From JBLHGU01 sp047615875 (GTDB lineage: Bacteria; Pseudomonadota; Gammaproteobacteria; Arenicellales; CAJQKF01): a DNA stretch of 39,064 nucleotides. Numbering within the stretch: position 1 is the first letter of the stretch; each line of letters opens with the position of its first letter. The notes beneath the pieces are model-generated. The model made no database searches and was not told the DNA's origin. It was given only the letters and a program-made list of their open reading frames with translations. The position numbers and the translations under genes are program-made. Positions 9,745 through 19,035 of this stretch are shown here, in pieces. The stretch covers positions 1 through 39,064 of the forward strand of contig JBLHGU010000029.1 in NCBI GenBank assembly GCA_047615875.1. The letters are read 5' to 3'.

Positions 9745-9877
9745 AATCGGAATATTTGGTCATTGTTTAGATCATAGAATCGCGTACATATTACAAGGCA
9801 GTTATCACCAAGAGAGTTCACTGCATAGAGAGAAATCAGATATTATCCTTTCTTACTACTTTTTCTCATAAAGCTCA

Positions 9878-10999
9878 ATGGAAAAGAAAATAATTAGCGA
9901 AAAGCCCATTCGTATCGCGACCGTATACAACGATAATCATTTTGCAAATTTTGTCGCATGTGATATGTCACTATTACGCTGGTTGAGGATATCAGAGGCT
10001 TTGGTAAAGCAAGGCTTTGCAGTAGATATGATCCTTAACCTTCACGGCGAATTTACTATATCACCAAGCGGTGTTGGTTGGGTTTCGTACGCTGATGTAT
10101 GTTGGAAAGACTATGATGTCGTAAAAACACTGTTTCACTCTGGATTCGAGTCATTATGTCGTGCCCGGGCTGAAGATCACCCCTTTATCATTTCTAAACT
10201 CGGGTCTGTGGTAGGCTCTGAGGAATCCACAGAAGGGGTTTATTTTTTTGGGGACGAGTTTCAAGAATTGATGGAAACTCAACAAGAAATTGCTCGTTGT
10301 GCTCGTTTTGTAACGCTACTGACACAGGAAAGCGAGTATTTATGGCACCAACAATTTGGTGATCAGGTGCCAGTGCTACAAATCCCAACTGGAGTTGACA
10401 GTGGTCTACCTCGACCGACCAGCAACCCGTATATTGGCATTGATCAGAAAGTAGCAGTTTATGTTGGTAACATCTATAGCGACACCCAGATTGATGTAAA
10501 TTTACTTTGGCAGGATCGACTAAACCGACTAGGTTCTGAACTTAAAAAGTATAATATCAGGTTATGCCTCATTGGCCCGGGCAACACATCCAGTTTGAAT
10601 CCTGAGTTGGTTACTTATCTAGGTTCCGTAGACCAGGATAGAATATGGGATTATTTCTATTTTGCCGATGTGGGTATATCCTTGGCACAAGGCGAAGTGC
10701 AGCATAATGAAAGCTCTAAGATTTATTATTATCTTCGTACGGGTCTACCGGTTGTTAGTGAAGAACCTATACCCAATAATTGGTTGCTGGACGAAAGTGA
10801 TCTGGGAATTGTTGTCCCGTATAACAACCCAACTTATATGGCCCGTAAGATATATGAGGCATCTGAGGCATCCTGGGATTTTGAGAATGCTATTAACTAT
10901 ATGATAAATAATCATAGCTGGGAACGAAGAGCCTCACTTTATCGGAGGATTATTGACTCAGAATTGATAAGAATAGCTAGTGCCAGCGATGCCAACTAA
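9878..10999 (+). CDS. GT4-like glycosyltransferase
   Basis: A 373-residue protein of GT-B fold, similar to GT4/group 1 enzymes. The C-terminal half shows AVYVGNIYSD (start of the second Rossmann domain), RLCLIGPGN, and a donor-site segment NESSKIYYYLRTGLPVV, where an acidic residue and Lys replace the usual EX7E pattern. The N-terminal half (IRIATVYNDNHFANF) is divergent. It is the first gene of a plus-strand pair, 44 bases before the large deacetylase fusion, and is divergent from the GT2 gene. Activity is likely but the atypical donor motif leaves room for a non-catalytic role. Confidence 0.72.
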   Translation: MEKKIISEKPIRIATVYNDNHFANFVACDMSLLRWLRISEALVKQGFAVDMILNLHGEFTISPSGVGWVSYADVCWKDYDVVKTLFHSGFESLCRARAEDHPFIISKLGSVVGSEESTEGVYFFGDEFQELMETQQEIARCARFVTLLTQESEYLWHQQFGDQVPVLQIPTGVDSGLPRPTSNPYIGIDQKVAVYVGNIYSDTQIDVNLLWQDRLNRLGSELKKYNIRLCLIGPGNTSSLNPELVTYLGSVDQDRIWDYFYFADVGISLAQGEVQHNESSKIYYYLRTGLPVVSEEPIPNNWLLDESDLGIVVPYNNPTYMARKIYEASEASWDFENAINYMINNHSWERRASLYRRIIDSELIRIASASDAN

Positions 11000-11043
11000 T
11001 CATTGAATGTTACGAAAATAAGTGAATTAGGAATACGCAGTTG

Positions 11044-13692
11044 ATGTCTCAATTTCAGGCCACAATAGTCATCCCTCTGCTGGAGCAGAATGACAAGTAT
11101 TTATTCGAATGTATCACCTCATCATTAAATCAGACAATTTTGTGTGAGGTAATCATAGTTTGTTCACCAAATACTCCAATGAGCAATCATAATGTCATCA
11201 ATGAAATTTCTAAAAGTAATTCCTCTCTTAAGAAAATTTCCGGCTTGAAAACAGACAGCTTTGCAAAAGCAATTAATTTGGGAGTTGAACAAAGCGTAAC
11301 TGAACGAATCGGATTATTGCTATCAGATGACTGGCTTGAAGCTAATGCGATAGAACGATGTCTTAAATTTGATGTTGATATTGTTAGCACTGGACAAAAC
11401 ATTGTGTTGGACGATGGCGAACTTTTTGCGACTATACGACTATTCAATCAGGTTTTTCAGGAATTCGGGTCGCTCCAGGAAAAAGCGTCCTATCTGGAAC
11501 ATTTCTTTATGTTTCGAAAATCTAAATTTTTGGAAGTAGGTGGTGTTGACGACACTATAGGATTGACAGGTCCTGATGACTACGACCTGATTTGGTGCTT
11601 GTTGGAACACGGTGCATCCCTACAATTGATTAGCGAGCCGCTCTACAACTATCGTGATCATGATGGCATACGGCTAAGTTTAAAAGAGCCATCAATTCAA
11701 ATTCGCTCCTTGCAAAAAACTCTGAACAAGCATCATGTAATAGGATTGGAACGACAAAGAATTATCGAAAGTCACGCTCAGTGGTTTGGTGTGACGGTAA
11801 GACAAGCGTTGGCGTTTGAGGATATACAAATATCACCAATATCCTTGGTGATTCCACCCCAGATACAGGCTACAAAAACATTTCATGCAACGCAGCTAGG
11901 TTCTCAGACAGGTCAATTTCAAAATGCCGAAATATTCTGTCGCCAGGGCTACGATACGCCCGACCATTGTGTTTTTGGCCCTGGCTATAAACCAGAGTGG
12001 TCAGAAGAATTGCGTGTAACATTTACTCTCAAACTGCAGGGGTACCTGCGGACCTTTTCGCCATTAATAACACTGGATGTATATGACCAGATTAGCGATC
12101 AGATACTGATCATTGAACCATTCAGTTCACAGTGTTACGAAAGTAAGCCTTGTGAGTTAATTTTCATGGCCAATCCCGGACAATCCTTGGAATTTAGAGT
12201 CTATTGGCATGGCACATCTGAGTTGCACTTCAGTCAGCTAACCTTGTCTGGCATGGTTGAAAACGAAATAAAGAAACCTGAGACTGTTGCTGGCCAGCAA
12301 TGCCTGGTGCAACGTGTTACAAGTCCTAATAAGAGCACGCTGTCTACAACATACGATCGATACCATAGCCAGTTCGATAATTTCATCAAGGTGGGTTTGA
12401 ATAGATACTTTGATCATACTGTACTTTTTCTGGATAAGAGTTATCCCGATACGCACCTTATTTTTGATGACGCTCGAATGATTCAGAACGGCCAAAACGT
12501 CGGTGCTTTTATTCAGGTAAATATTTACGCCTCAGATACAGAGTGGTTACCTGAAGCTATATGGAGTGATTTAGAGCTGAATTGGCATCGCCAGCAAATG
12601 AGCGAGAGAGGACTTGTTGCATCGGCTGGTATGTTTCTACCAAATGCTTCTACAGTAGTTATTAGCTTGATTCAATCTGATTTACTACAACAATTGTTCA
12701 GGCATCCACAATATGCATCCTACGAAACCCGAATAAAAAATCGCTATCGCGCCTGGTACAAAATGTTGTTCAACGCGATCATGTCTTATGCAATCGACAA
12801 TCATATAGATATTGTCTATTCACCCACATCAGAAACAGTAGCGAAGCGAACCTTAAAGCCTATTAACTTAGATATATTTCACCGGTTCTACGATTACCCT
12901 CCAAGACACTATACCTGCAATCGGTCCCGACTCAATGATCAAACCTATTGGTCTATAAAGCCCCACGAAAATCGGCAATTTGTGGCATGTTTGAAACCAG
13001 GACAACACTATTTGAAAATGCCTAAAACATTTTGTTTAATGCATGATATCGAAGGCAATGTTGATACAGATATTCCCCTCGAACAATGTTTGAATCATTT
13101 GCGTAAAATAGTAGCGGTAGAGCGAGAGCTGGGTATCCCAGCCACGTTTAACCTACTGGGAAAATACTTCAAGCAATTTATGGAGATACTACAATCTCAC
13201 GAAGGTGCAGATTTCGGTTTTCACTCCTATGACCATTGTCTTGAAAACCTTTCTCAGCTGAATCAGGTCCGTAATATCAATTTAAAATTGAAAGGGTATC
13301 GTCCGCCCCAATCGGTTTTAACGGAGGAGTTAACTGATTACAATCTAAGTTATCAAAATTTTGATTGGCTCGCGAGTTCAGCGTCCAGTCTTGGATTCCA
13401 TAGCTGTCGAATTGAAAACGGTATTGTCAAAATACCTATAATGACTGACGACTATCCACTACATACAGGCGAACTCTCTTTTGAAGACTGGAGTGACGAT
13501 ATTCTAAAGCGAGTGAGTGAGTCTGATTTTTGTGCGATTTCCCTACACGATTGTTACGCTGAGCACTGGCTGCAAAAAATTAAGTCATTGCTGGAAGAAA
13601 TTGGTAAAACTCATGAATTTGCAACCTGTAGCAATGTGGCGGCGAAGTTGTTTATCTCAAGTTCTCGCTATAAAAACCCCTATGATTTATAG
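11044..13692 (+). CDS. GT2 glycosyltransferase / beta-module / NodB-type deacetylase fusion
   Basis: An 882-residue multidomain protein. Residues about 1-235 are a GT2 domain (TIVIPLLEQNDKYL, metal site LLLSDDWLE, acceptor-side PDDYDLIWCLLEHG). Residues about 290-405 form a beta-rich module with HCVFGP, ITLDVYDQISD and LEFRVYWHG, which recurs in the neighbouring 790-residue protein. Residues about 430-650 match nothing I recognise. Residues about 660-870 look like a NodB polysaccharide deacetylase: CLMHDIEG, the zinc-type HSYDH near residue 730, GYRPPQS and ISLHDCY. It could add a sugar and remove an acyl group from the same glycan. ATG at 11044 is used, with AGGA at 11029; TTG at 11041 is equally possible. 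No signal peptide is seen, so the deacetylase probably acts in the cytosol, which is unusual. Confidence 0.8.
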   Translation: MSQFQATIVIPLLEQNDKYLFECITSSLNQTILCEVIIVCSPNTPMSNHNVINEISKSNSSLKKISGLKTDSFAKAINLGVEQSVTERIGLLLSDDWLEANAIERCLKFDVDIVSTGQNIVLDDGELFATIRLFNQVFQEFGSLQEKASYLEHFFMFRKSKFLEVGGVDDTIGLTGPDDYDLIWCLLEHGASLQLISEPLYNYRDHDGIRLSLKEPSIQIRSLQKTLNKHHVIGLERQRIIESHAQWFGVTVRQALAFEDIQISPISLVIPPQIQATKTFHATQLGSQTGQFQNAEIFCRQGYDTPDHCVFGPGYKPEWSEELRVTFTLKLQGYLRTFSPLITLDVYDQISDQILIIEPFSSQCYESKPCELIFMANPGQSLEFRVYWHGTSELHFSQLTLSGMVENEIKKPETVAGQQCLVQRVTSPNKSTLSTTYDRYHSQFDNFIKVGLNRYFDHTVLFLDKSYPDTHLIFDDARMIQNGQNVGAFIQVNIYASDTEWLPEAIWSDLELNWHRQQMSERGLVASAGMFLPNASTVVISLIQSDLLQQLFRHPQYASYETRIKNRYRAWYKMLFNAIMSYAIDNHIDIVYSPTSETVAKRTLKPINLDIFHRFYDYPPRHYTCNRSRLNDQTYWSIKPHENRQFVACLKPGQHYLKMPKTFCLMHDIEGNVDTDIPLEQCLNHLRKIVAVERELGIPATFNLLGKYFKQFMEILQSHEGADFGFHSYDHCLENLSQLNQVRNINLKLKGYRPPQSVLTEELTDYNLSYQNFDWLASSASSLGFHSCRIENGIVKIPIMTDDYPLHTGELSFEDWSDDILKRVSESDFCAISLHDCYAEHWLQKIKSLLEEIGKTHEFATCSNVAAKLFISSSRYKNPYDL

Positions 13693-13722
13693 AAGAAAAT
13701 TCAGTAGAACTTGGCCCATGGT

Positions 13723-16095
13723 TTAAGAGGAATGGGGAATAACGGTAACACTGCTAATGCTTATCGTTGAAGATCCGTGCCAATATGCGCGAAACTCAAG
13801 TACTTGTCCAGAGCGTGTATCACAGGTTAAGTGATAGTTGCCAACTCCCTCGGTAACTTCATGGGGATGGAAGTCACGGATTACTAAAACGCTGTCTGAT
13901 CGATTATCATAAACGTCCAGAGTAATTACTGGCAAAGATTGTGTAGGAATGGATTTGAATTCGATTTCGAAGCAGATTTGATATTGTTTGGACTCGTGTA
14001 TGCGAAAGTCTGGGCCAAAAAGGCAGTGGCCAGGACTGTGCTCGGCTGGAAGGCACTGAATATACAGACCATCAAGTTTGCCGGTATTAAATTGAAATCG
14101 AGGGTCAGTTACTAATATTCTGTGAGAATCATTAAACTCGCTATCGACTATGTTACTCAAAGGGTGTATGGCGTTCCCTATACCTAGTTTGTTAAATAAC
14201 CACCAGCCAAATGCTAGACGATAAGGTGTGAATGAACAAGGCGATTGTTTTATTAGTAGTGATAGGAAAATATTAACACTTGGCGAGTCGACCTTGATTG
14301 CATGCAGCAAGCCACAATAAATCGGGCGAAAATAATCCTGGTTAGAGTGGTTCTTAGCACTTAGTTTTAGATTCTGATAGTAGTGTAGCGATCTTGCTGC
14401 CGACCATCTGTGGAAATCCTTGTTTTGACCCCATGAGATATGTGTGCTAATGGCTTGCTCAATTCGTCTCGTCGATTCGCTAGTTATGAGTTTTTGCAGA
14501 AAGTAGGGGAATGCGATATCTGCGAGCTTCAGGTCAAAACCGTTAAGATTGTTATAAGCATGCCTGGAAAAGATGATCAATCCAGTTATTTCGAACGGAA
14601 TGAAATCGTCAAATGGCTCTTCACCAATTTGGTCATTACAAGCGGAGAAACTGGTTGAATTGTCAGATTTGTATGATACTGAATTTTCAATAAGCTCGAC
14701 AGTTGCCGCGGGTAGTTCGGTGCCTGACTTTAGGAAGGTTAGCTTTTCAGAATCAGCCCAGGAAATTAGTTTGGCCTGGCATGCAGCCGTACCAATTCGC
14801 ATAGAATTACTAAGAATAACAATTCTAGGATCCTCCTTAAATATCGAAAACTCTGACTTTTGTTGCATCAACGTGTCATCTATTATGATCACCAGCTGCC
14901 AGGATTCAGCCGATTGCTGAAAAAGAGAGAGAATCGTATCAAAACAGGGCGCTGAAGACCGTTCAATCACCATTAAGAACGATACCGCGGGTTTCTGGCG
15001 TGGTTGTTCCAGATAGCCTACGCCTATAGAACCTGTACTAAATAAGCTTCGATAACTGGATACAAAACTGGTATAGCCTGATTTTATAATGGCGCGTGTG
15101 TGCGCAGCATTTGAGAGCCTTGCTAATCTTTCTCTGTCATGATGTAGTTGTTCAATTGACGAAACGAAAGTTTCAACGATTTCATGCTCTGGTTTGGCTG
15201 AAACCAGAATCCCCGTTTTTCCATCAATAACATGTTGATGTAGTCCTCCAACATTGGTGCATACTGGTACAACACCAAAGGCCATTGCTTCTTGTATGGT
15301 TAAAGGGAAGCCTTCAAGACTTGATGTGTTGAGAATAATATGGGCATTTATATAAAAGTTGGAAGGATCGTTTATAAAACCATGAAATGTGCAGTTGGGT
15401 AGATCTGATTGTGGCATCCATTTCCCGATGTCTCCAACAATATCAAAGTGCAGTGGCATATCATTTTTAGCTGTAGATAAACAGATCTTGGTAAGAAGGT
15501 GCAAGCGTTTTTCTTTACATCCTCGCCCCACGAACAAAATCTTCAGAGGGTCACTAAAGTCTTTTTCCGGAGTCGATTCGTGACGAGGAAAATAGTTGCT
15601 TACCGGCTTAATTAGACCCATGTAGTCAGTTGAAAAACCAAGTTCATCGTAATATCTTCTAATAGGTTTGAAGAGTGCTCGCGTGATGACAACCCGTTCG
15701 TTAAGATGCCGTGCGAACCCTAGTGCGTGAACAAGATCGAGTCCTTCAGCATGTAGAATATCGACCTTTATGACATGCGCATCCAGGTTAGGTAAAATTC
15801 GATAAAAGGTCTTGGATACCCCGCCAAAAACGAGCGGTTTTCGGCACTTGTTTATACGATTTGTGATCTCGTTAAGATCTGTTTTACCATAGGCTACGTC
15901 AATTGGGTTGAGTCGACCACTATTTAAATTTACTGGTACCTCGTCTACGGCATCTACTCCTTGATCGTAGTATATAGCTGTCAAGAATTCACGCGTGACA
16001 TCGAGTATGTTTGCATGAACAATCTCTCCGCCACCAAGTACCGGGCGAGCAAAGAAACAAAAACAGTGACTTACAGGCAAAGGTTCGAAACTCAT
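13723..16095 (-). CDS. GT4 / degenerate GT2 / beta-module fusion
   Basis: A 790-residue protein. Residues about 1-355 are a GT4 domain with ILFVGRGCKEKRL, the donor-site EGFPLTIQEAMAFGVVPV and NVGGLHQHVIDGKTGILV. Residues about 365-570 resemble a GT2 domain, but the position of the DxD motif reads FLKSGTEL, lacking both Asp residues, so this half is probably inactive or structural. Residues about 670-790 carry the beta-rich module shared with the convergent neighbour (HCLFGP, ITLDVYDNRSD, LEFRAYWHGSS). It is the last gene of the second minus-strand unit, 42 bases after the PqqD-containing gene, and ends 30 bases from the end of the convergent deacetylase fusion. Substrates are unknown. Confidence 0.82.
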   Translation of the reverse strand: MSFEPLPVSHCFCFFARPVLGGGEIVHANILDVTREFLTAIYYDQGVDAVDEVPVNLNSGRLNPIDVAYGKTDLNEITNRINKCRKPLVFGGVSKTFYRILPNLDAHVIKVDILHAEGLDLVHALGFARHLNERVVITRALFKPIRRYYDELGFSTDYMGLIKPVSNYFPRHESTPEKDFSDPLKILFVGRGCKEKRLHLLTKICLSTAKNDMPLHFDIVGDIGKWMPQSDLPNCTFHGFINDPSNFYINAHIILNTSSLEGFPLTIQEAMAFGVVPVCTNVGGLHQHVIDGKTGILVSAKPEHEIVETFVSSIEQLHHDRERLARLSNAAHTRAIIKSGYTSFVSSYRSLFSTGSIGVGYLEQPRQKPAVSFLMVIERSSAPCFDTILSLFQQSAESWQLVIIIDDTLMQQKSEFSIFKEDPRIVILSNSMRIGTAACQAKLISWADSEKLTFLKSGTELPAATVELIENSVSYKSDNSTSFSACNDQIGEEPFDDFIPFEITGLIIFSRHAYNNLNGFDLKLADIAFPYFLQKLITSESTRRIEQAISTHISWGQNKDFHRWSAARSLHYYQNLKLSAKNHSNQDYFRPIYCGLLHAIKVDSPSVNIFLSLLIKQSPCSFTPYRLAFGWWLFNKLGIGNAIHPLSNIVDSEFNDSHRILVTDPRFQFNTGKLDGLYIQCLPAEHSPGHCLFGPDFRIHESKQYQICFEIEFKSIPTQSLPVITLDVYDNRSDSVLVIRDFHPHEVTEGVGNYHLTCDTRSGQVLEFRAYWHGSSTISISSVTVIPHSS

Positions 16096-16137
16096 TGATC
16101 TATTAAAGTGTCGGCTGTGACGTTAGTTTTATTAAGG

Positions 16138-18942
16138 TCAATCCTTAACCACAGAAATATAACCGGCCCGAAACAACCTGTTCAAAATATTAATAATTTC
16201 TTGCTCAACGGGAAAGATGGCATTGGGATAGCTTTCTCTTATTGTCTCGGCAATTTGGCGTGTTGAATAATTGCTGAGACATAATTCCCAAACAAAAACT
16301 GAAGATAGATTTAGGTTGAGAGATTTTCGCTGTGGACTCGTCAGGAGAAAGTTATCCTTGTGAATGTTGTCCAAAGAGGAATCTTTTGCCGTCTGGATTG
16401 CGCTGTCCGGAGAAAACTCCAGTTGCTCTAAGGAGATTACGGTATCGAGAAACTCGTTTTTATTATGTTTGCAATCCTTCGGTGGTAATATTATTTCAAT
16501 AGTGTTTTCTCCATTAGAAAACCTTTCGTCACCCAAGTTCAATGGTACTCGAATACTCGAATGCTCCAGTGCTGCCAAGTCGACAATCTTGAATCCAGAT
16601 GCATTGAGTTGGGTTGGAATCACTATCTCACTGGCTCCCCGCCAGTAGTCACAATATTTGCTGAGAGTTGAAAGCGCTTTGTTTGAGATGCGGTATATAG
16701 CAGGCGAGATAGCCAGTAAATCCTTTTTCCCAATAGTAAAGTCCAGGGATTGGCCTCTGCAATCCCAATCCACCCTGTGATCAAATTCACTTTTGTAAGC
16801 CTGGAGATCGATTGCCAAACAATCATCATGCAAAGACTCCAGTCTTGAAAACAGATCATTCCAGGCGCCTGCTAACTGAACATTCCTATTGACTACCCAG
16901 TAGTGATTATATATTGGGTTGTTGCGATAAAACTGTATCAAAGGTGGCGCTATGCCAGGCCTAAAGTCATGACTTATGCTTGCTTCGTCTTGAGTTATAC
17001 GATGATCTTCTATCGAGAAGAACTCAACGGGTAGGGTTAAGGCATTTAAGTTTTCTGGCAATACAATGATAACGTCGAAGTACACACCATATTGTTGTCT
17101 GATTTGCCGATAACTGGTGAGTGATTGCTCCTCGAAGTTGTCAATAAAATAGAGGATAACAGACTTACGTTCTGGAGTCGGAAATTGAGATTGAAGTGGA
17201 TTAATATTTGGCGATTTAGCCTGGTAGTCTTGTCCTGCAGCTTTAGGTTCTATCCGGTCAGATAATGGGGCAGTTTGTTTATCGATGTGGGTCTTGGTGA
17301 CTGAGGTGTTATGTTGATAGCCTTCGCGCAGCCAACTAAAAAACCGAAATATGTTGCCAAAGCCATCATAACTTTTGGCGGCTTCGTATCCGTTTCTTGC
17401 TATTTCTGCGAGTTCTACTTTGCGCGTGGCGTTTGTCCACTCTGCAACAATCTCAGGAATTTGTTCGGGCTCATCATAAACCAGGTAATGCACATCTTGT
17501 TTTAGCTGGACACCTGGAATCATTTCAACACTGGCACACGCTCTATCAGTTAGTACAGGCTTTTTCGACAGCCAGGCGTCCCAGTGCCTTAGACTTTGTT
17601 CGCCCCATCCGCGAGGACAAACGACTATTTGACATGCTGAAAGCTTCTCATGGTACTTTCCAAGTGGCAGTGGTTCAGCACTCTCACAAATACCTATACC
17701 AACCTTAGCAGTCTGAGTTGCCACCCGAACCCGATACTCATCAGGACCACTCGTCGTACCTATGAATCCGGCTGGAAAGAGGATATCGTTTTTGCCAGCT
17801 GCAAAACAGTTGCTGCCCCAGATCTTTTCGTAACTCCAGATAAGTGATGAATCGAAGGGTGCTAATTCCGCACGGTTATAGGCGGGCGTACGAAATAATA
17901 CCGGGTCTCCGGGTCGCCAAAAGGGCACCGCATAAGGACGACGGGACATGTCTGTGTGATTATGGGTTATCTGAATCGTTTGCGGAAACTGTTCCCTATA
18001 CTTAGCATGTAACTCAATTAATCTCATGGTACGAGATGGATTGAAGTGAGCTTTATTTGCCCAGTCCAACCACACGTCTAACAGCATAGCATCATACTGT
18101 TTTGCAAAGGCCTGTTCGATATCAGGCAATATATCGATGAAAATACCCTTCGTTTCCAGTTGACTCTGATAGATAGACCAGGGCCGCACACTAGTCTGCG
18201 ACTCGCTCATACCTTCGACTACAACCGCGACACGAAATGGCTTTACAGAGTATTCCGTCAAAGTATTGGGTGTGCGGCTGTGCAAGTCAGATCGAATTGC
18301 TTTCCTAAAAAGCAATACACCGTCTTGCCGATGAAGTAATTGAAATTCAGGCGATAGTATTTTGCTGAGGCGTGTAGAGTCTATAAAATAGCGAGGATAT
18401 TCATTAAAAATTCGATCAAAGTTGTTCAGTTTTTGAACATCATTCAAGGACCATTCGTTCCACTCTCTAACCAGGATGTGACCACCCTCATTGACCAGCT
18501 GTCCGAGTTCTTCTAATAGCGCGCCAGCTGTGGTTTCATCAATATGATAAAAGACTGCAATTGATAGTAACCAGTCGAAATTATTTTTCTCATTCAGTTG
18601 TAATTGATGCAAGCTATCTGGGGTAAACAGCGAGTGTCGACAACGAGTAGATAATGGTGTCGGGCGTTCTAATATGTAGTTTTTCGTATTGTCGAGCATC
18701 AGTATTTCCGATACTGAATCATCTAACACATCGTCAAGGAGGCCCATTCCAGAGCCAAATTCCAATACCTTGCCTTTTGGTAGTGGCAGTCCGGCACGGC
18801 TTAAGATGTTTTCGGTTTGCTGCCAGCGGCTTAACGTATGTCGCCACAACTGATTAAAATCGCCCTTTGATCCGCCCCACGATCGGCCAACAGCCTCCTT
18901 GTAACCAGAAGGATTCCAGAAATATTCATCGTTCTTAAGCAC
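16138..18942 (-). CDS. Methyltransferase-glycosyltransferase fusion with C-terminal PqqD-like domain
   Basis: A 934-residue four-part protein. Residues about 1-215 are a class I SAM methyltransferase (VLEFGSGMGLLDD; LVNEGGHILVREW). Residues about 225-555 resemble a GT-B transferase of the exostosin/group-1 type (CQIVVCPRGWGEQSLRHWDA). Residues about 590-830 resemble a GT-A-like domain of unknown type (YNHYWVVNRNVQLAGAW; ISPAIYRISNKAL). Residues about 865-934 match the PqqD fold, a winged-helix peptide binder: LNLSSVFVWELC, then IAETIRESYP and an ending LNRLFRAGYISV. PqqD-like domains bind leader or substrate peptides in RiPP pathways. The start is GTG with AGGTG five to nine bases upstream. 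It lies downstream of the small Tat-signal gene, the 85-residue gene and a GT4. A role in modifying a peptide is inferred. Confidence 0.78.
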   Translation of the reverse strand: MLKNDEYFWNPSGYKEAVGRSWGGSKGDFNQLWRHTLSRWQQTENILSRAGLPLPKGKVLEFGSGMGLLDDVLDDSVSEILMLDNTKNYILERPTPLSTRCRHSLFTPDSLHQLQLNEKNNFDWLLSIAVFYHIDETTAGALLEELGQLVNEGGHILVREWNEWSLNDVQKLNNFDRIFNEYPRYFIDSTRLSKILSPEFQLLHRQDGVLLFRKAIRSDLHSRTPNTLTEYSVKPFRVAVVVEGMSESQTSVRPWSIYQSQLETKGIFIDILPDIEQAFAKQYDAMLLDVWLDWANKAHFNPSRTMRLIELHAKYREQFPQTIQITHNHTDMSRRPYAVPFWRPGDPVLFRTPAYNRAELAPFDSSLIWSYEKIWGSNCFAAGKNDILFPAGFIGTTSGPDEYRVRVATQTAKVGIGICESAEPLPLGKYHEKLSACQIVVCPRGWGEQSLRHWDAWLSKKPVLTDRACASVEMIPGVQLKQDVHYLVYDEPEQIPEIVAEWTNATRKVELAEIARNGYEAAKSYDGFGNIFRFFSWLREGYQHNTSVTKTHIDKQTAPLSDRIEPKAAGQDYQAKSPNINPLQSQFPTPERKSVILYFIDNFEEQSLTSYRQIRQQYGVYFDVIIVLPENLNALTLPVEFFSIEDHRITQDEASISHDFRPGIAPPLIQFYRNNPIYNHYWVVNRNVQLAGAWNDLFSRLESLHDDCLAIDLQAYKSEFDHRVDWDCRGQSLDFTIGKKDLLAISPAIYRISNKALSTLSKYCDYWRGASEIVIPTQLNASGFKIVDLAALEHSSIRVPLNLGDERFSNGENTIEIILPPKDCKHNKNEFLDTVISLEQLEFSPDSAIQTAKDSSLDNIHKDNFLLTSPQRKSLNLNLSSVFVWELCLSNYSTRQIAETIRESYPNAIFPVEQEIINILNRLFRAGYISVVKD

Positions 18943-19035
18943 GATTCACCTACGGTGATGTTAATAGTTTCCTTTAACTAAACCCCTCACAGCTTGCCGA
19001 TTGGGAGCATTGCCATTGTGTTGAGATCTGTCATC

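Noticed and set aside
9745..9877. Promoter TTGTTT - 16 bases - TACATA for the gene at 9878
   Set aside because: Both hexamers are poor and the gap is AT-rich. A divergent promoter region is expected here but no specific site can be supported.
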